A stretch of DNA of 54,862 bases from Frankia nepalensis (GTDB lineage Bacteria; Actinomycetota; Actinomycetes; Frankiales; Frankiaceae): the NCBI RefSeq assembly GCF_016786325.1, contig NZ_JADWYU010000094.1:67020-121881 (forward strand). The letters run 5' to 3'. Both the position numbers and the translations under genes were made by a program. Each line of letters starts with the position of its first letter. Positions within the stretch are counted from its first letter, which is position 1. Positions 27,025-34,857 of this stretch are shown piece after piece. The notes under the pieces were generated by a model that had not been told where the DNA came from, made no database searches, and was given only the letters and a program-made list of their open reading frames with translations.

Positions 27025-27249
27025 CTAACCGAGCTGTTCGGCCATGTCGACGAGTTCCTTGCAGCGGCGGCATACCGGGAACCGCTGCGGGTCCCGGACC
27101 GGTTCGAACTTGTACCCGCACAGCGCGGTCACCCGGCCGCCCTCGATGGACGCCCGGACGATGTCCTCGCGGCGCGCGAAGTGGGAGTAGTCGTCGCCCT
27201 CGCCAGTGCGCGTGTCGGACGTCTCTGGCCGAATCTGCGTCGTGCTCAC
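27025..27249 (-). CDS. DUF3039 protein, small zinc-ribbon-like
   Basis: 74 residues. The pattern YSHFARREDIVRA....VTALCGYKFEPVRDPQRFPVC-RR-CKELV matches the actinobacterial DUF3039 family. One Cys in ALCG and the CxxC pair near the C-terminus could bind a metal. Function is unknown. The start GTG 27249 (VSTTQI) fits the usual family length; the frame opens to 27315. It is divergent from the DtxR-type gene. Confidence 0.8.
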   Translation of the reverse strand: MSTTQIRPETSDTRTGEGDDYSHFARREDIVRASIEGGRVTALCGYKFEPVRDPQRFPVCRRCKELVDMAEQLG

Positions 27250-27663
27250 CCATCGAGTGTAGGTCGCGACCGTCGCGTGGCCAGTCTTGGGCCGCTCGGA
27301 GCCGTCCCGCGCCAACCTCGTCCGCGAGAGCGGTCACCGGGCCGGCGAGGAGCCGCCGACGGCCGGCGCGGCCAGGTGGGAGTACCGGACGACCGCCCGT
27401 CGTTGCCCCCTGTGGGCACCGAGTCGAGGGGGGCCAGCGCGACCCGCGCCGGCGCCGTGTGGCGGGCGTCACGGTTCGAGACGGGCGGGTGATAATCGAT
27501 CGAGTCGGCGTCCCGGCTCGCGGGCCGTTCGGGTACCGAGGGCGGGTCCGAAACGGACGTATGCCACGGGAACCACACAGGTAACTCGGAACGGTCCACA
27601 GGACTCTTGCGGCGGCGGGCCCCGACGTACCCTGGACGGGACGGAAAACAGGACGGGAGACCG
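27250..27663. other. Divergent intergenic region before the DtxR-type gene
   Basis: About 410 bases between two divergent genes. The last 60 bases before the start are less GC-rich and include GGGAGA before the GTG. I could not identify a clear metal-box palindrome or promoter. Confidence 0.4.
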
Positions 27664-28344
27664 GTGACTGGACTGATCGACAGTACCGAGATGTACCTCC
27701 GAACCCTGTATGAACTACGGGAAGAGGGCATCCCGCCGCTACGTGCGCGCTTGGTGGAACGACTGCATGTCAGCGCTCCCGCCGCCAGCGAGTCGACGGC
27801 TCGACTGGCTCACGAGGGCCTCGTCGCCCTCGCCGAGGACCGTACGGTCCAGTTCACCGAGAAGGGCCTGCTGCGCGCCACGGCCGTGATGCGCAAGCAC
27901 CGGCTCGCCGAGCTGCTGCTCACCAAGGTCATCGGCCTCGACTGGGCGCTCGCCCACAACGAGGCCTGCCGCTGGGAGCATGTGATCTCCGACGAGGTGG
28001 AGGCCCGCCTCACGGTGCTGCTCGGCGACCCGAAGCGCTGCCCCTTCGGCAACGAGATCCCGCCCGGCGCGGACCAGGTGGTCACCGGCAACGGCACCCC
28101 GACGAGCCTGCTCGCCAGCGCCGACCTCGCCGGCGGCAAGGCCCGCCCGGTCACCATCAGCTGGATCTCGGAGCGGCTGCAGAGCTACGAGGACACGATG
28201 CGCCGCCTGAAGGAGGCGGGCATCGTCCCGGGCGCCCCGATCGTCGTCGAGTCCCACGGCGACCTCCTCAGCGTCCAGCAGGACAGCAACGCCTCCAGCG
28301 CCGAGATCGACCGCCGCACGGCGTCCCTCGTCTACGTCGAGTAG
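27664..28344 (+). CDS. DtxR/IdeR-family metal-dependent repressor
   Basis: 226 residues, the same length and numbering as DtxR/IdeR. All metal ligands fall at the canonical positions: M10, C102, E105 and H106 for one site, and H79, E83 and H98 for the other. The C-terminal SH3-like domain is present. The protein should repress target genes when loaded with Fe(II) or Mn(II). The helix-turn-helix differs from the IdeR consensus: residues 37-48 read SAPAASESTARL instead of SGPTVSQTVARM, with Glu replacing the base-contacting Gln43, so its DNA target may differ. GTG 27664 follows GGGAGA. A hairpin follows the stop. Confidence 0.9.
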   Translation: MTGLIDSTEMYLRTLYELREEGIPPLRARLVERLHVSAPAASESTARLAHEGLVALAEDRTVQFTEKGLLRATAVMRKHRLAELLLTKVIGLDWALAHNEACRWEHVISDEVEARLTVLLGDPKRCPFGNEIPPGADQVVTGNGTPTSLLASADLAGGKARPVTISWISERLQSYEDTMRRLKEAGIVPGAPIVVESHGDLLSVQQDSNASSAEIDRRTASLVYVE

Positions 28345-28369
28345 CGGATCGACCATCCGGTCATCCGCT
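28343..28369 (+). terminator. Hairpin at the end of the DtxR-type gene
   Basis: AGCGGAT and GACC pair with GGTC and ATCCGCT around the loop ATCC, with one bulged C. The stem begins within the stop codon. No T-run follows. Confidence 0.55.
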
Positions 28370-30559
28370 GTGGCGCCGAAGTCCCCGCGATTCGCCGCCA
28401 CGGGGTCTGACGGGACCGGCCCGCGCCGGTCCCGTCCAGAAAGCGGCCGCCGCCCGGCCGGCTGCCTCCCCACAAAGTTCCGCCGCGCTCGCGAACCAGC
28501 GGGCGAAGCGGCGTACTCTTGCTTGGTCACCTCGGGGGCCCGTCCAGCCCTGGCCGGTCCGCGGCCCCCGTCGCGACGTCCGGCCCTCGTAGCTCAGTGG
28601 ATAGAGCGACCGCCTCCTAAGCGGTAGGCCGCAGGTCCGATTCCTGCCGGGGGCACCATTCGCTTCTACTCGGCGCACTCCTCTCGACGGCGTTACCCTG
28701 GGCGACTTGATATTGACCGATCGTTCGGCCATGGCCGTGATCTCACCGAGGGCAGCTTCGTCCGCGGGCAGTCTGATCATGATGTGGATCTCCTGTCTGT
28801 CGGGGCGGACGGACACGACGAGCTGGGTCACCTCGTAGAGCCTGCGGAGCAGGGCCTCTGGCGCCCGGCGCAGGTTGGGCCGCATGGCGGGCAGCACGGC
28901 GAGCAGGGCCTCAGCCTGAGCGATGGGCACGACTCCGTCGGCCACGGCCGCTTCGTCCTCCGCGTCGAGGGCGGTCAGCGCGGCCCGCAGCGTCGAGCGT
29001 TCGCCCTCCAGTTCGTTGTAGTCGCCGCGCAGTGCCTGGGCGAACGGGTCGGAGGGGTCGCTCTCCTGGACCTGGCGGCGGATGTTGCTCTGCCGCCGCT
29101 CCAGGTCAGCGATCTTCCGATCGAGCGCGGCGCGGTTGGCGGCGCGCTCCTCGGCGGCACGGATGTCCGTGCCGTCCATCTCGGCCGCGAGGAGGGCGAC
29201 GCGGTCGTCGCCGAAGACCCGTTCGGCGAAGAAGTCGGCCACAGCGTCGCCGAGGATGTCCTCGCGGAGCCGGACCGTCTTCGGGTGACCTTCGAGCAGG
29301 TCTTCTCGGCCACGGTTGTTCGACCTTGGCCAGCAGACGTAGTGACCAGGCTTGCCAGACGTACGGGTAGCGCCGTACATCCGCCGGCCGCAGGCGCAGA
29401 ACACCAAGCCCCGGAACAGGTAGGTGCGCGTCGTACCGGGGCGGACGTTGAGGTCGTTGCCGCTGCGGGAGCCTTCCTTGCTCCAGGTGCCGGCGTTGAG
29501 CTCGTCGTACATCCACTTGGGGATGAGCGGCTCGTGGACGGGTTCCAGCGACCAGACCCACTTCTCCGGACCGTTGGGTTCGTTGGCGCGTGATCTCCTG
29601 GCGCGCCGGTTGAACACCTGGTATCCGGTGTACTTCGGGTTGCGCAGGATGTCGGCGATGGCCGTCCTCGACCAGGCGCCGCGGGCCCGGCTCTTTCCGC
29701 CGACTGGTTCAGGCGGCGGGTACCGTTCCAGGTCGTTGTTGAGCCGGCCGGCGATATCCCCATAGCCGAGCCTTTCGTGATAACGCCAGTTGGCGATCTG
29801 GGTCACCGTGGTGCCGCAGGCGTCGTCGGGTTCAAGGCGTGACTTGGTGGCCCCCCGGTTGGCCTTGGCGGAATTCGGGTGCCGGTAGGTCTTGGCCTTG
29901 TACCCGTAGGGCGGCTTCCCGATGTTCCATCCTTCCCTGACGTGGGTACACAGCCCGCCCCAGGCGCTTTCCAGTGTGTTGAGTACCTCGTACTCAGCGA
30001 CGGACTGGTTGATCCGCCGCTGGAGGATCTGCGACGCACGCGGCCCGTCGACCCTGATCGGCTCGTTCCAGGCGAAAATCGGCACTCCGGCGCGTTCGAG
30101 AACTCTCTCGATGGAGAGGTTCTCGTACATCTTCCGGGCGATCCGCGACATCGACTCGCAGATCACAACGTCGAACCGGCGGCCGGGCTGCGCGGCCTCC
30201 GCGAGCAGGTCGGCGATGCCGCCGTCGCGGGCGATCGGGATGTCGTACCGGCGGACGTCGGCGCCGTGGCCGCGCTGGTCCAGCTCTTTGCGGCCGGACT
30301 CGACGTCGTAGTAATGGGCGACGATCACCCACGACTGGGGCAGTGCCGACTTGCTGCGGTCCAGCTGGCGCAGCATGGACTGGCGCGGGTCCTGCTGGTC
30401 GTCGGTGGAGGTACGGCCGAGGAAGGCGACCCGTACCTCCCCATGGAGCAGGCCCAGCGGCATCGCGAACGGCGAGACCGCGAGGTCGGACAGCGCCTGG
30501 TTGCGCGGTCCGGGCGGGCCCGGCGGGGGGCCGGGTCGGGGTGGCAACGCGAGGGTCAT
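28361..30559 (-). CDS. Large serine recombinase (site-specific integrase)
   Basis: 732 residues. The resolvase catalytic domain begins VAFLGRTSTDDQQDP with the nucleophile Ser51, followed by the recombinase domain, a zinc ribbon (CACGRRMYG...YVC, about 386-415) and a coiled coil with the final DNA-binding region. It should cut and join attP and attB. The family-like part ends near residue 620. Codons from about residue 634 on are antisense to tRNA-Arg and then to flanking chromosomal DNA (PGRNRTCGLPLRRRSLYPLSYEG is the antisense tRNA). The true C-terminus in the circular element must differ, because this tail lies across the probable attachment site. The start overlaps the stop of a small gene upstream (ATGA). 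Confidence 0.88.
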   Translation of the reverse strand: MTLALPPRPGPPPGPPGPRNQALSDLAVSPFAMPLGLLHGEVRVAFLGRTSTDDQQDPRQSMLRQLDRSKSALPQSWVIVAHYYDVESGRKELDQRGHGADVRRYDIPIARDGGIADLLAEAAQPGRRFDVVICESMSRIARKMYENLSIERVLERAGVPIFAWNEPIRVDGPRASQILQRRINQSVAEYEVLNTLESAWGGLCTHVREGWNIGKPPYGYKAKTYRHPNSAKANRGATKSRLEPDDACGTTVTQIANWRYHERLGYGDIAGRLNNDLERYPPPEPVGGKSRARGAWSRTAIADILRNPKYTGYQVFNRRARRSRANEPNGPEKWVWSLEPVHEPLIPKWMYDELNAGTWSKEGSRSGNDLNVRPGTTRTYLFRGLVFCACGRRMYGATRTSGKPGHYVCWPRSNNRGREDLLEGHPKTVRLREDILGDAVADFFAERVFGDDRVALLAAEMDGTDIRAAEERAANRAALDRKIADLERRQSNIRRQVQESDPSDPFAQALRGDYNELEGERSTLRAALTALDAEDEAAVADGVVPIAQAEALLAVLPAMRPNLRRAPEALLRRLYEVTQLVVSVRPDRQEIHIMIRLPADEAALGEITAMAERSVNIKSPRVTPSRGVRRVEANGAPGRNRTCGLPLRRRSLYPLSYEGRTSRRGPRTGQGWTGPRGDQARVRRFARWFASAAELCGEAAGRAAAAFWTGPARAGPVRPRGGESRGLRRHSG
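28583..28658 (+). tRNA. tRNA-Arg (anticodon CCT), insertion site of the mobile element
   Basis: A complete 76-base cloverleaf with encoded CCA. The acceptor GCCCTCG pairs with CGGGGGC (one G-U), the anticodon stem ACCGC/GCGGT encloses CTCCTAA (anticodon CCT), and the T arm holds GGTCCGATTCC. The mobile element starts at or near its 3' end, so this is the probable attL side. No second copy of the tRNA 3' segment was seen to the right within the window. Confidence 0.95.
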
Positions 30560-30831
30560 GCGGCATCTCGTTCCGGCTCGTCGTTGGCAAGGTCTTCTGC
30601 GGCCCAGAGCAGCAGGTCACGGGTTACGTCCGCCAAGGCGGCGCGTAGGCGGAGTCCTTCCTGACCGCCGACCATGCGAACCTCCCCGGCGAATTTCCAC
30701 TCCTGTGACCGGGTTCCGGATCGCCTTTTCGTCGGCGGCTTATCGACCTGGTTCGCCGAGTCCTGCTCGGCTGGGCGCGGTTCCCGTTCCTCCTCCCCCA
30801 GCCCGCCGGGACGCGAGGTATCTTCAACCAT
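30556..30831 (-). CDS. Small protein translationally coupled to the recombinase
   Basis: 91 residues with no family I recognise. The N-terminal half is Glu/Pro/Arg-rich and disordered. The C-terminal half (GLRLRAALADVTRDLLLWAAEDLAND) looks like one amphipathic helix. Its TGA overlaps the recombinase ATG by four bases, which argues that it is translated. A position right before the integrase would suit a recombination directionality factor or a regulator, but that is only a guess. A shorter start at 30675 is possible. Confidence 0.5.
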   Translation of the reverse strand: MVEDTSRPGGLGEEEREPRPAEQDSANQVDKPPTKRRSGTRSQEWKFAGEVRMVGGQEGLRLRAALADVTRDLLLWAAEDLANDEPERDAA

Positions 30832-30921
30832 CCCAGCTGCTCACAGGGGTGATCTTTTCGGCGAATAGGATAACGCCGGCTGGCCCGATCACGCACACGA
30901 CTGATGATGAGAACCGAGTCT

Positions 30922-31977
30922 TCATGAGGCCGATCGCCGACAATCATGTCGGTCGGCTCGCCTATGGGTCTCGTGTCCGAACGAGCCGCATACGAGTTGA
31001 TGGCTGGACACGCACGGGTCGATGCCGATGAAGGCGCGGCCAAGGCGGCGAGCCGCCGCGCCGGTGGTGCCGGCACTGGCGAACGGGTCGAGAACGACCC
31101 CGCCGGGCCGACAGCCAGCCACAATCGCGCGAAGCGGGATCGCGATCGGGTAGTCGTCCCCTTGGCCGGTCTCTTCACGGTCGAATGGGATTGTCCAGAC
31201 ATCGCCTGGGTTGCCGCCGCAGGCCGCGGTCATGGGGCCAAGTGGCCACGGGGTGCGGTCTGTGGATGCCGCATGCGGGCGCGTGCCGCCTCGGTGCGCT
31301 CGGCGCGAGAGCGCCCGGGTGCCGGTGTACGGCGTCCGAAGCGGGTCGAGGTCGAAGTGGTACCGAGGCTGCCGGACAAGCAGGAACAGCAGGCTGTAGT
31401 GGATGGCTAGCCCACTGGAGGCAGGCGTCGACGTGGCTTCTGGCGTCTGGCAGACAACCGCGCTGCGCAGGATCCAACCATCGGCCTGCAGGGCGAACAC
31501 CGCCTTCCAGGGCAGCCCGAGCAGGCTCGGGGCCGAGATATCACCATTCGGTCCGCGGCAGTGCTGTAGAGGGCAATGGTGTTGGCCAAGCCCACGGCCA
31601 TCAGCGTCGGTCGTGTAGCTGTCGCCGAGGTGGAGCCACGCAGTGCCTGAGGGAACGAGAACACGTGCGACCTCGGCGAACACCTGCCGGAGCCGTTCCA
31701 CGAGTGCCACAGCCATCGGCTCCGTCGTGGGCTGCTCCCCCGAGGCCGCCTTGGCATTGGCGATGTCGTCGCTGCCGCAGGCGAGGCAGGGCAGCGGCGA
31801 CGTCACGACGCAGTCGACGGAGGCTGTCGGAATCGTGGCCAGCGCGGTGACGACGTTGTCGACCGCGAGGCATACGCCGGACGCGCTGGACAACCGGAAG
31901 CAGTCCACGCTCCCCCGGGTCGCCGGCTGGTCAGCGGTCTTGGTCGTCCGGATGCCACGTTGGCCTGGGCTGATCAT
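30922..31977 (-). CDS. Degenerate DNA methyltransferase paralogue
   Basis: 351 residues, clearly related to the intact methyltransferase next to it. It keeps the SAM-binding motif I (VVLDPFASAGTTGAAA, near the C-terminus), LLGLPWKAVFALQADGWILR and LLFLLVR. But the catalytic motif IV reads TSPLPC (59-64) where the intact enzyme has TSPPYW, and the WWKKNAMPEP-like loop is replaced by CQTPEATSTP. It is therefore probably inactive as a methyltransferase and may bind DNA or SAM, or act as a partner subunit. Its ATG overlaps the stop of the upstream gene (ATGA). It could also be a decaying duplicate, although its frame is intact. Confidence 0.7.
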   Translation of the reverse strand: MISPGQRGIRTTKTADQPATRGSVDCFRLSSASGVCLAVDNVVTALATIPTASVDCVVTSPLPCLACGSDDIANAKAASGEQPTTEPMAVALVERLRQVFAEVARVLVPSGTAWLHLGDSYTTDADGRGLGQHHCPLQHCRGPNGDISAPSLLGLPWKAVFALQADGWILRSAVVCQTPEATSTPASSGLAIHYSLLFLLVRQPRYHFDLDPLRTPYTGTRALSRRAHRGGTRPHAASTDRTPWPLGPMTAACGGNPGDVWTIPFDREETGQGDDYPIAIPLRAIVAGCRPGGVVLDPFASAGTTGAAARRLGRAFIGIDPCVSSHQLVCGSFGHETHRRADRHDCRRSAS

Positions 31978-33068
31978 GCGGCGTCCGCGGGCGGGACGGC
32001 GGCCCGCGCCTGGTCGGGCGCACGGGCGAGGCGGGCGATGGCGATGTCGTGGAAGGCGGGGTTGAGGTCGATGCCGACGTAGGGCCGATTGAGCGCGCGA
32101 GCGGCGAGGCCGGTGGTCGCGGTGCCTGAGAACGGGTCGAGGACGGTGCCGTAGGGCGGGCAGCCGGCCGCGATGCAGCGCAGCGGGAGGTCGATCGGGT
32201 AGGTGGCGAAGTGCGGCTCGGCGAGCGGCCGGGTGTTGATCGCCCAGACGTCGCTGAGGAGCTCGCCAGCGGCATCACGTTCCGTCCTATCGGCGCCGCC
32301 CGTGGCTCGAGGCCGGCGCCTGGGCGCAGGTCCGACGAGGCGGGCCTGCGCGTCGGTGGACTCGACGCGGGCAGCTTGGTTCTGGCTCGAGGGTTCCAGC
32401 GCAGTCCGATGTGCGTGGATCGCGTCTAGATCGAGGTAGTGGCGCTGCTCGCGTACGAGGAGAAACAGCAGCTCGTACCGAGTGGAGAACCGGTCGGTCA
32501 CGGGTTCTGGCATCGCGTTCTTCTTCCACCAGACGATCGCGTTGCGGACGATCCAGCCGTCCGCCTGGAGTCCGAACGCGACGTGCCAGGGCAGTCCGAG
32601 CAGGTTGCGGCGGCGCAGTGGGATCACCGCGGTTCCGGTCGGTGCGGCGGGCACGGCCACCGGTGGGAGGCGGCTGGCGTAGGTGTCGCCGAGGTTCAGC
32701 CACACGGTGCCGGTCGGGATCAGAACCCGGGCCAGTTCGCCGAAGACGCGGCGCAGGGCGGTGATGTAGGCGTCCGGGGTGGACTCCTGGCCGTACTGCC
32801 GGTCTTCCTGGACCGCCGCGCAGGATCGACACCGCGCGACAGCCAGTCGCGGCCCGGCGGTCCGGCGGGAGGCGGCCCGATGCCGACAGCCGGGGTCGCC
32901 GCCGGTCCATTGACGGGTGCCGTAGTCGCGCTGGCGCCAGTAGGGCGGTGAGGTGACGACGCAGTCGACGCTGGCCGAGGGAAATCCGGCCAGGACGTCG
33001 TGAGCGTCGCCCGTGTAGAGGGTGACGCCGGGGCTTTGGTGGTACGGCGGCGGCAGAGGTGACGTCAT
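31974..33068 (-). CDS. DNA methyltransferase, beta-class (N4-cytosine type likely)
   Basis: 364 residues. Catalytic motif IV TSPPYW (39-44) comes first, and SAM-binding motif I (VLDPFSGTATTGLAARALN, about 309-327) is near the C-terminus; this order defines the beta class. SPPYW is usual for N4-cytosine enzymes. The target-recognition region lies between and includes IVWWKKNAMPEPVTDRFSTRYE. It would methylate a short DNA site. No restriction enzyme lies beside it, so it may protect the element from host restriction or mark its own transfer DNA (inference). It is the only copy with an intact active site in a block of related genes. The ATG overlaps the upstream stop by four bases. Confidence 0.85.
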   Translation of the reverse strand: MTSPLPPPYHQSPGVTLYTGDAHDVLAGFPSASVDCVVTSPPYWRQRDYGTRQWTGGDPGCRHRAASRRTAGPRLAVARCRSCAAVQEDRQYGQESTPDAYITALRRVFGELARVLIPTGTVWLNLGDTYASRLPPVAVPAAPTGTAVIPLRRRNLLGLPWHVAFGLQADGWIVRNAIVWWKKNAMPEPVTDRFSTRYELLFLLVREQRHYLDLDAIHAHRTALEPSSQNQAARVESTDAQARLVGPAPRRRPRATGGADRTERDAAGELLSDVWAINTRPLAEPHFATYPIDLPLRCIAAGCPPYGTVLDPFSGTATTGLAARALNRPYVGIDLNPAFHDIAIARLARAPDQARAAVPPADAA

Positions 33069-33850
33069 GCGGCCGCTCCTACTTGCCCATCGCCGGGCGG
33101 GCTGCCCGGGCCGAACTCCCAGGGCGGTAGGGAGCGGCTCACGACCCGGCTCGCCGGCGGCGTGAGCAGCTGGGCCCGGTGGAAGGTTCGCCCGTCCACG
33201 AGCGGTTGGTGGGCGAAGGGGCAGATCACCCAGCCGTCGGGGTGCACCCGCCGGCCGCGCTGGACGCGACCCCACACCGAGGCACCGGTGTAGACCGGAT
33301 TGCCCAGAACCCGGGCGACGGACTGCGGGGTCCACAGCCGAGGGCCACCCGGGTTTCCCGGCACGGGACCGCCTAGCGCGGCGTCGGCCCGCGCGATCTC
33401 GGCGAGCCGGACCGCGATCAGCGCCGGGCTGAGGCGCTCCTCGACCCGCATCCGAAAGATCGCGATGATCTCGGAAGCGGCGAGTGGGTCGACGATGAGA
33501 TGGGTGCGCCGCCGGGTTACCCCGTCGGGGCCGGTGACGGGAAGGTGCAGCGGCTGGTAGCCGTACGGGATCGGACCGAGGTGGTAGCCGGCGCGGACGA
33601 TCGCGATCTGCTCCAGGAGCGCGAGCGCGTTGGTCCGGGCGTGGAACTCGGCGAGCGCCTTCGCCTCACGGGCGGCCCGGCGGCGGGCGAAGAACCCTCG
33701 GCGGCGGCTCGGGGCAGCGGATGGCTGTGCCGGCCCGGCGGGGCCGAGGATGACCGGTTCGGACGGGTCTGGCATGAGGAACTCCATCGGGGCGGCGGCG
33801 GCGGACCGCGAAACGGGAGGTCGAGGAGCGGCGGCCGGGCCAGCGGTCAT
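33065..33850 (-). CDS. Orphan recombinase-domain protein lacking the resolvase domain
   Basis: 261 residues. The central part matches the 'Recombinase' DNA-binding domain of large serine recombinases: GPIPYGYQP, then a VDPLAASEIIAIFRMRVEERLSPALIAVRLAE helix pair and WTPQSVARVLGNPVYTGASVWGR. The catalytic resolvase domain, zinc ribbon and coiled coil are all missing, and the first 80 residues are Ala/Pro/Arg-rich. It cannot cut DNA. It may recognise att or oriT sequences, help excision, or guide the methyltransferases with which it is coupled (ATGA overlaps at both ends). Confidence 0.75.
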   Translation of the reverse strand: MTAGPAAAPRPPVSRSAAAAPMEFLMPDPSEPVILGPAGPAQPSAAPSRRRGFFARRRAAREAKALAEFHARTNALALLEQIAIVRAGYHLGPIPYGYQPLHLPVTGPDGVTRRRTHLIVDPLAASEIIAIFRMRVEERLSPALIAVRLAEIARADAALGGPVPGNPGGPRLWTPQSVARVLGNPVYTGASVWGRVQRGRRVHPDGWVICPFAHQPLVDGRTFHRAQLLTPPASRVVSRSLPPWEFGPGSPPGDGQVGAAA

Positions 33851-34857
33851 GCGGCTCGCGGCACCGGGCGGCGGAGGCGGCGGGTGGTGCGGGCAATCCG
33901 CGACGCGGCGGCCTGGCGATCGGCCGCGGCGGACGGCCAGGCCGCCGCGCTGGCGGCGGCACTGACCACGGCGACGCGGCGGAAGACGACCACGTCGAGG
34001 TGGGCGGGCAGGTGCGACGGCCTACCGCCCGCTTGGGCGGGTGCCACGCCCAGCGGGCGCGCGCTGTCGCCGGGGTCGGCGCTGCCCGGGCGGCTGGCGA
34101 GGTGGGACCGGAGGCCGGCAGTCGTGATGGCGGCGGTGAGCGCGACGCACCGGTCAACAGGGGCGAGGCCGGCCGCGCGGCCGGCGATGAGCAACTCCAC
34201 GAGCGGTTCCCTGACGCCCGCGAGATGGGCGCCGTCGCGGCACGGACCGGGCCGGCCGACGATGACCAGCAGTCCGCCGGGCCGCGTCAGCCGCGTGTAG
34301 TCCGACAGCCGCGCGCGCAGCCGGTCCGCCCTGCCGGGGTCCGTCTCCGGACTTGGCCCGTCAGCCCCGTCCGGGTCCGGACTGGAGTCCCGGTCCGGAC
34401 CCGGACCCGAGATCGCGAGGTCCGTCGCGCGGGCCGCGGTGAGTACCAGGTCGACCGGCGCGGCCAGGCCCGTCCGGGACCAGCCGTCCGCGACGCCGTC
34501 GAGGATCATCCCGTCGCCGGTCGCGCCGTGGCGCTTGGTGAGCGTGAGGTTGGCGCGGGCCAGTTCCCAGCAGCGCGGGTCGGCCGTGGCGCCCACCGCG
34601 TGCCGGCGGGCGCGCACCGCTTCCACGCAGACGGTCCCGGTGCCGCAGTCCGGGTCGTAGACCACATCCCCCGGCCGGCTGTAGGCGGCGATGGCGTGGG
34701 CCGCGACCGCCGGCGGGATCGCCGCCCCGTCCGCCTCCGTCGCGGGCAGGTAGCCGCCCGCGAGCAGCTGCTGGGCGAGGTCCTGCTGGCCGGTGGGCCA
34801 GACCGACAGCCACCGCGCGTCGGGCATCTGGGCGACCAGCACGCCGGCGGCCGTCAT
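33847..34857 (-). CDS. Methyltransferase-fold protein with degenerate active site
   Basis: 336 residues. A Rossmann-type SAM motif is visible (VVYDPDCGTGTVCVEAVRARRHAVGA, about residues 66-91), with TRPGGLLVIVGRPG further on, as in N6/N4 methyltransferases. The catalytic (D/N/S)PP(Y/F) motif is absent; the equivalent strand reads VDLVLTAARA. It is probably not catalytic. ATG 34857 is chosen over ATG 34869 because it makes a four-base ATGA overlap with the upstream gene, the pattern of every junction in this block. An Asp/Pro/Gly stretch (about 152-175) may be a disordered linker. Confidence 0.6.
   Translation of the reverse strand: MTAAGVLVAQMPDARWLSVWPTGQQDLAQQLLAGGYLPATEADGAAIPPAVAAHAIAAYSRPGDVVYDPDCGTGTVCVEAVRARRHAVGATADPRCWELARANLTLTKRHGATGDGMILDGVADGWSRTGLAAPVDLVLTAARATDLAISGPGPDRDSSPDPDGADGPSPETDPGRADRLRARLSDYTRLTRPGGLLVIVGRPGPCRDGAHLAGVREPLVELLIAGRAAGLAPVDRCVALTAAITTAGLRSHLASRPGSADPGDSARPLGVAPAQAGGRPSHLPAHLDVVVFRRVAVVSAAASAAAWPSAAADRQAAASRIARTTRRLRRPVPRAA

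Noticed and set aside
30922-31977. Calling the TSPLPC methyltransferase copy a plain pseudogene
   Set aside because: The frame is intact, motif I is kept and the gene is coupled at its start, so it may be a functional non-catalytic protein.
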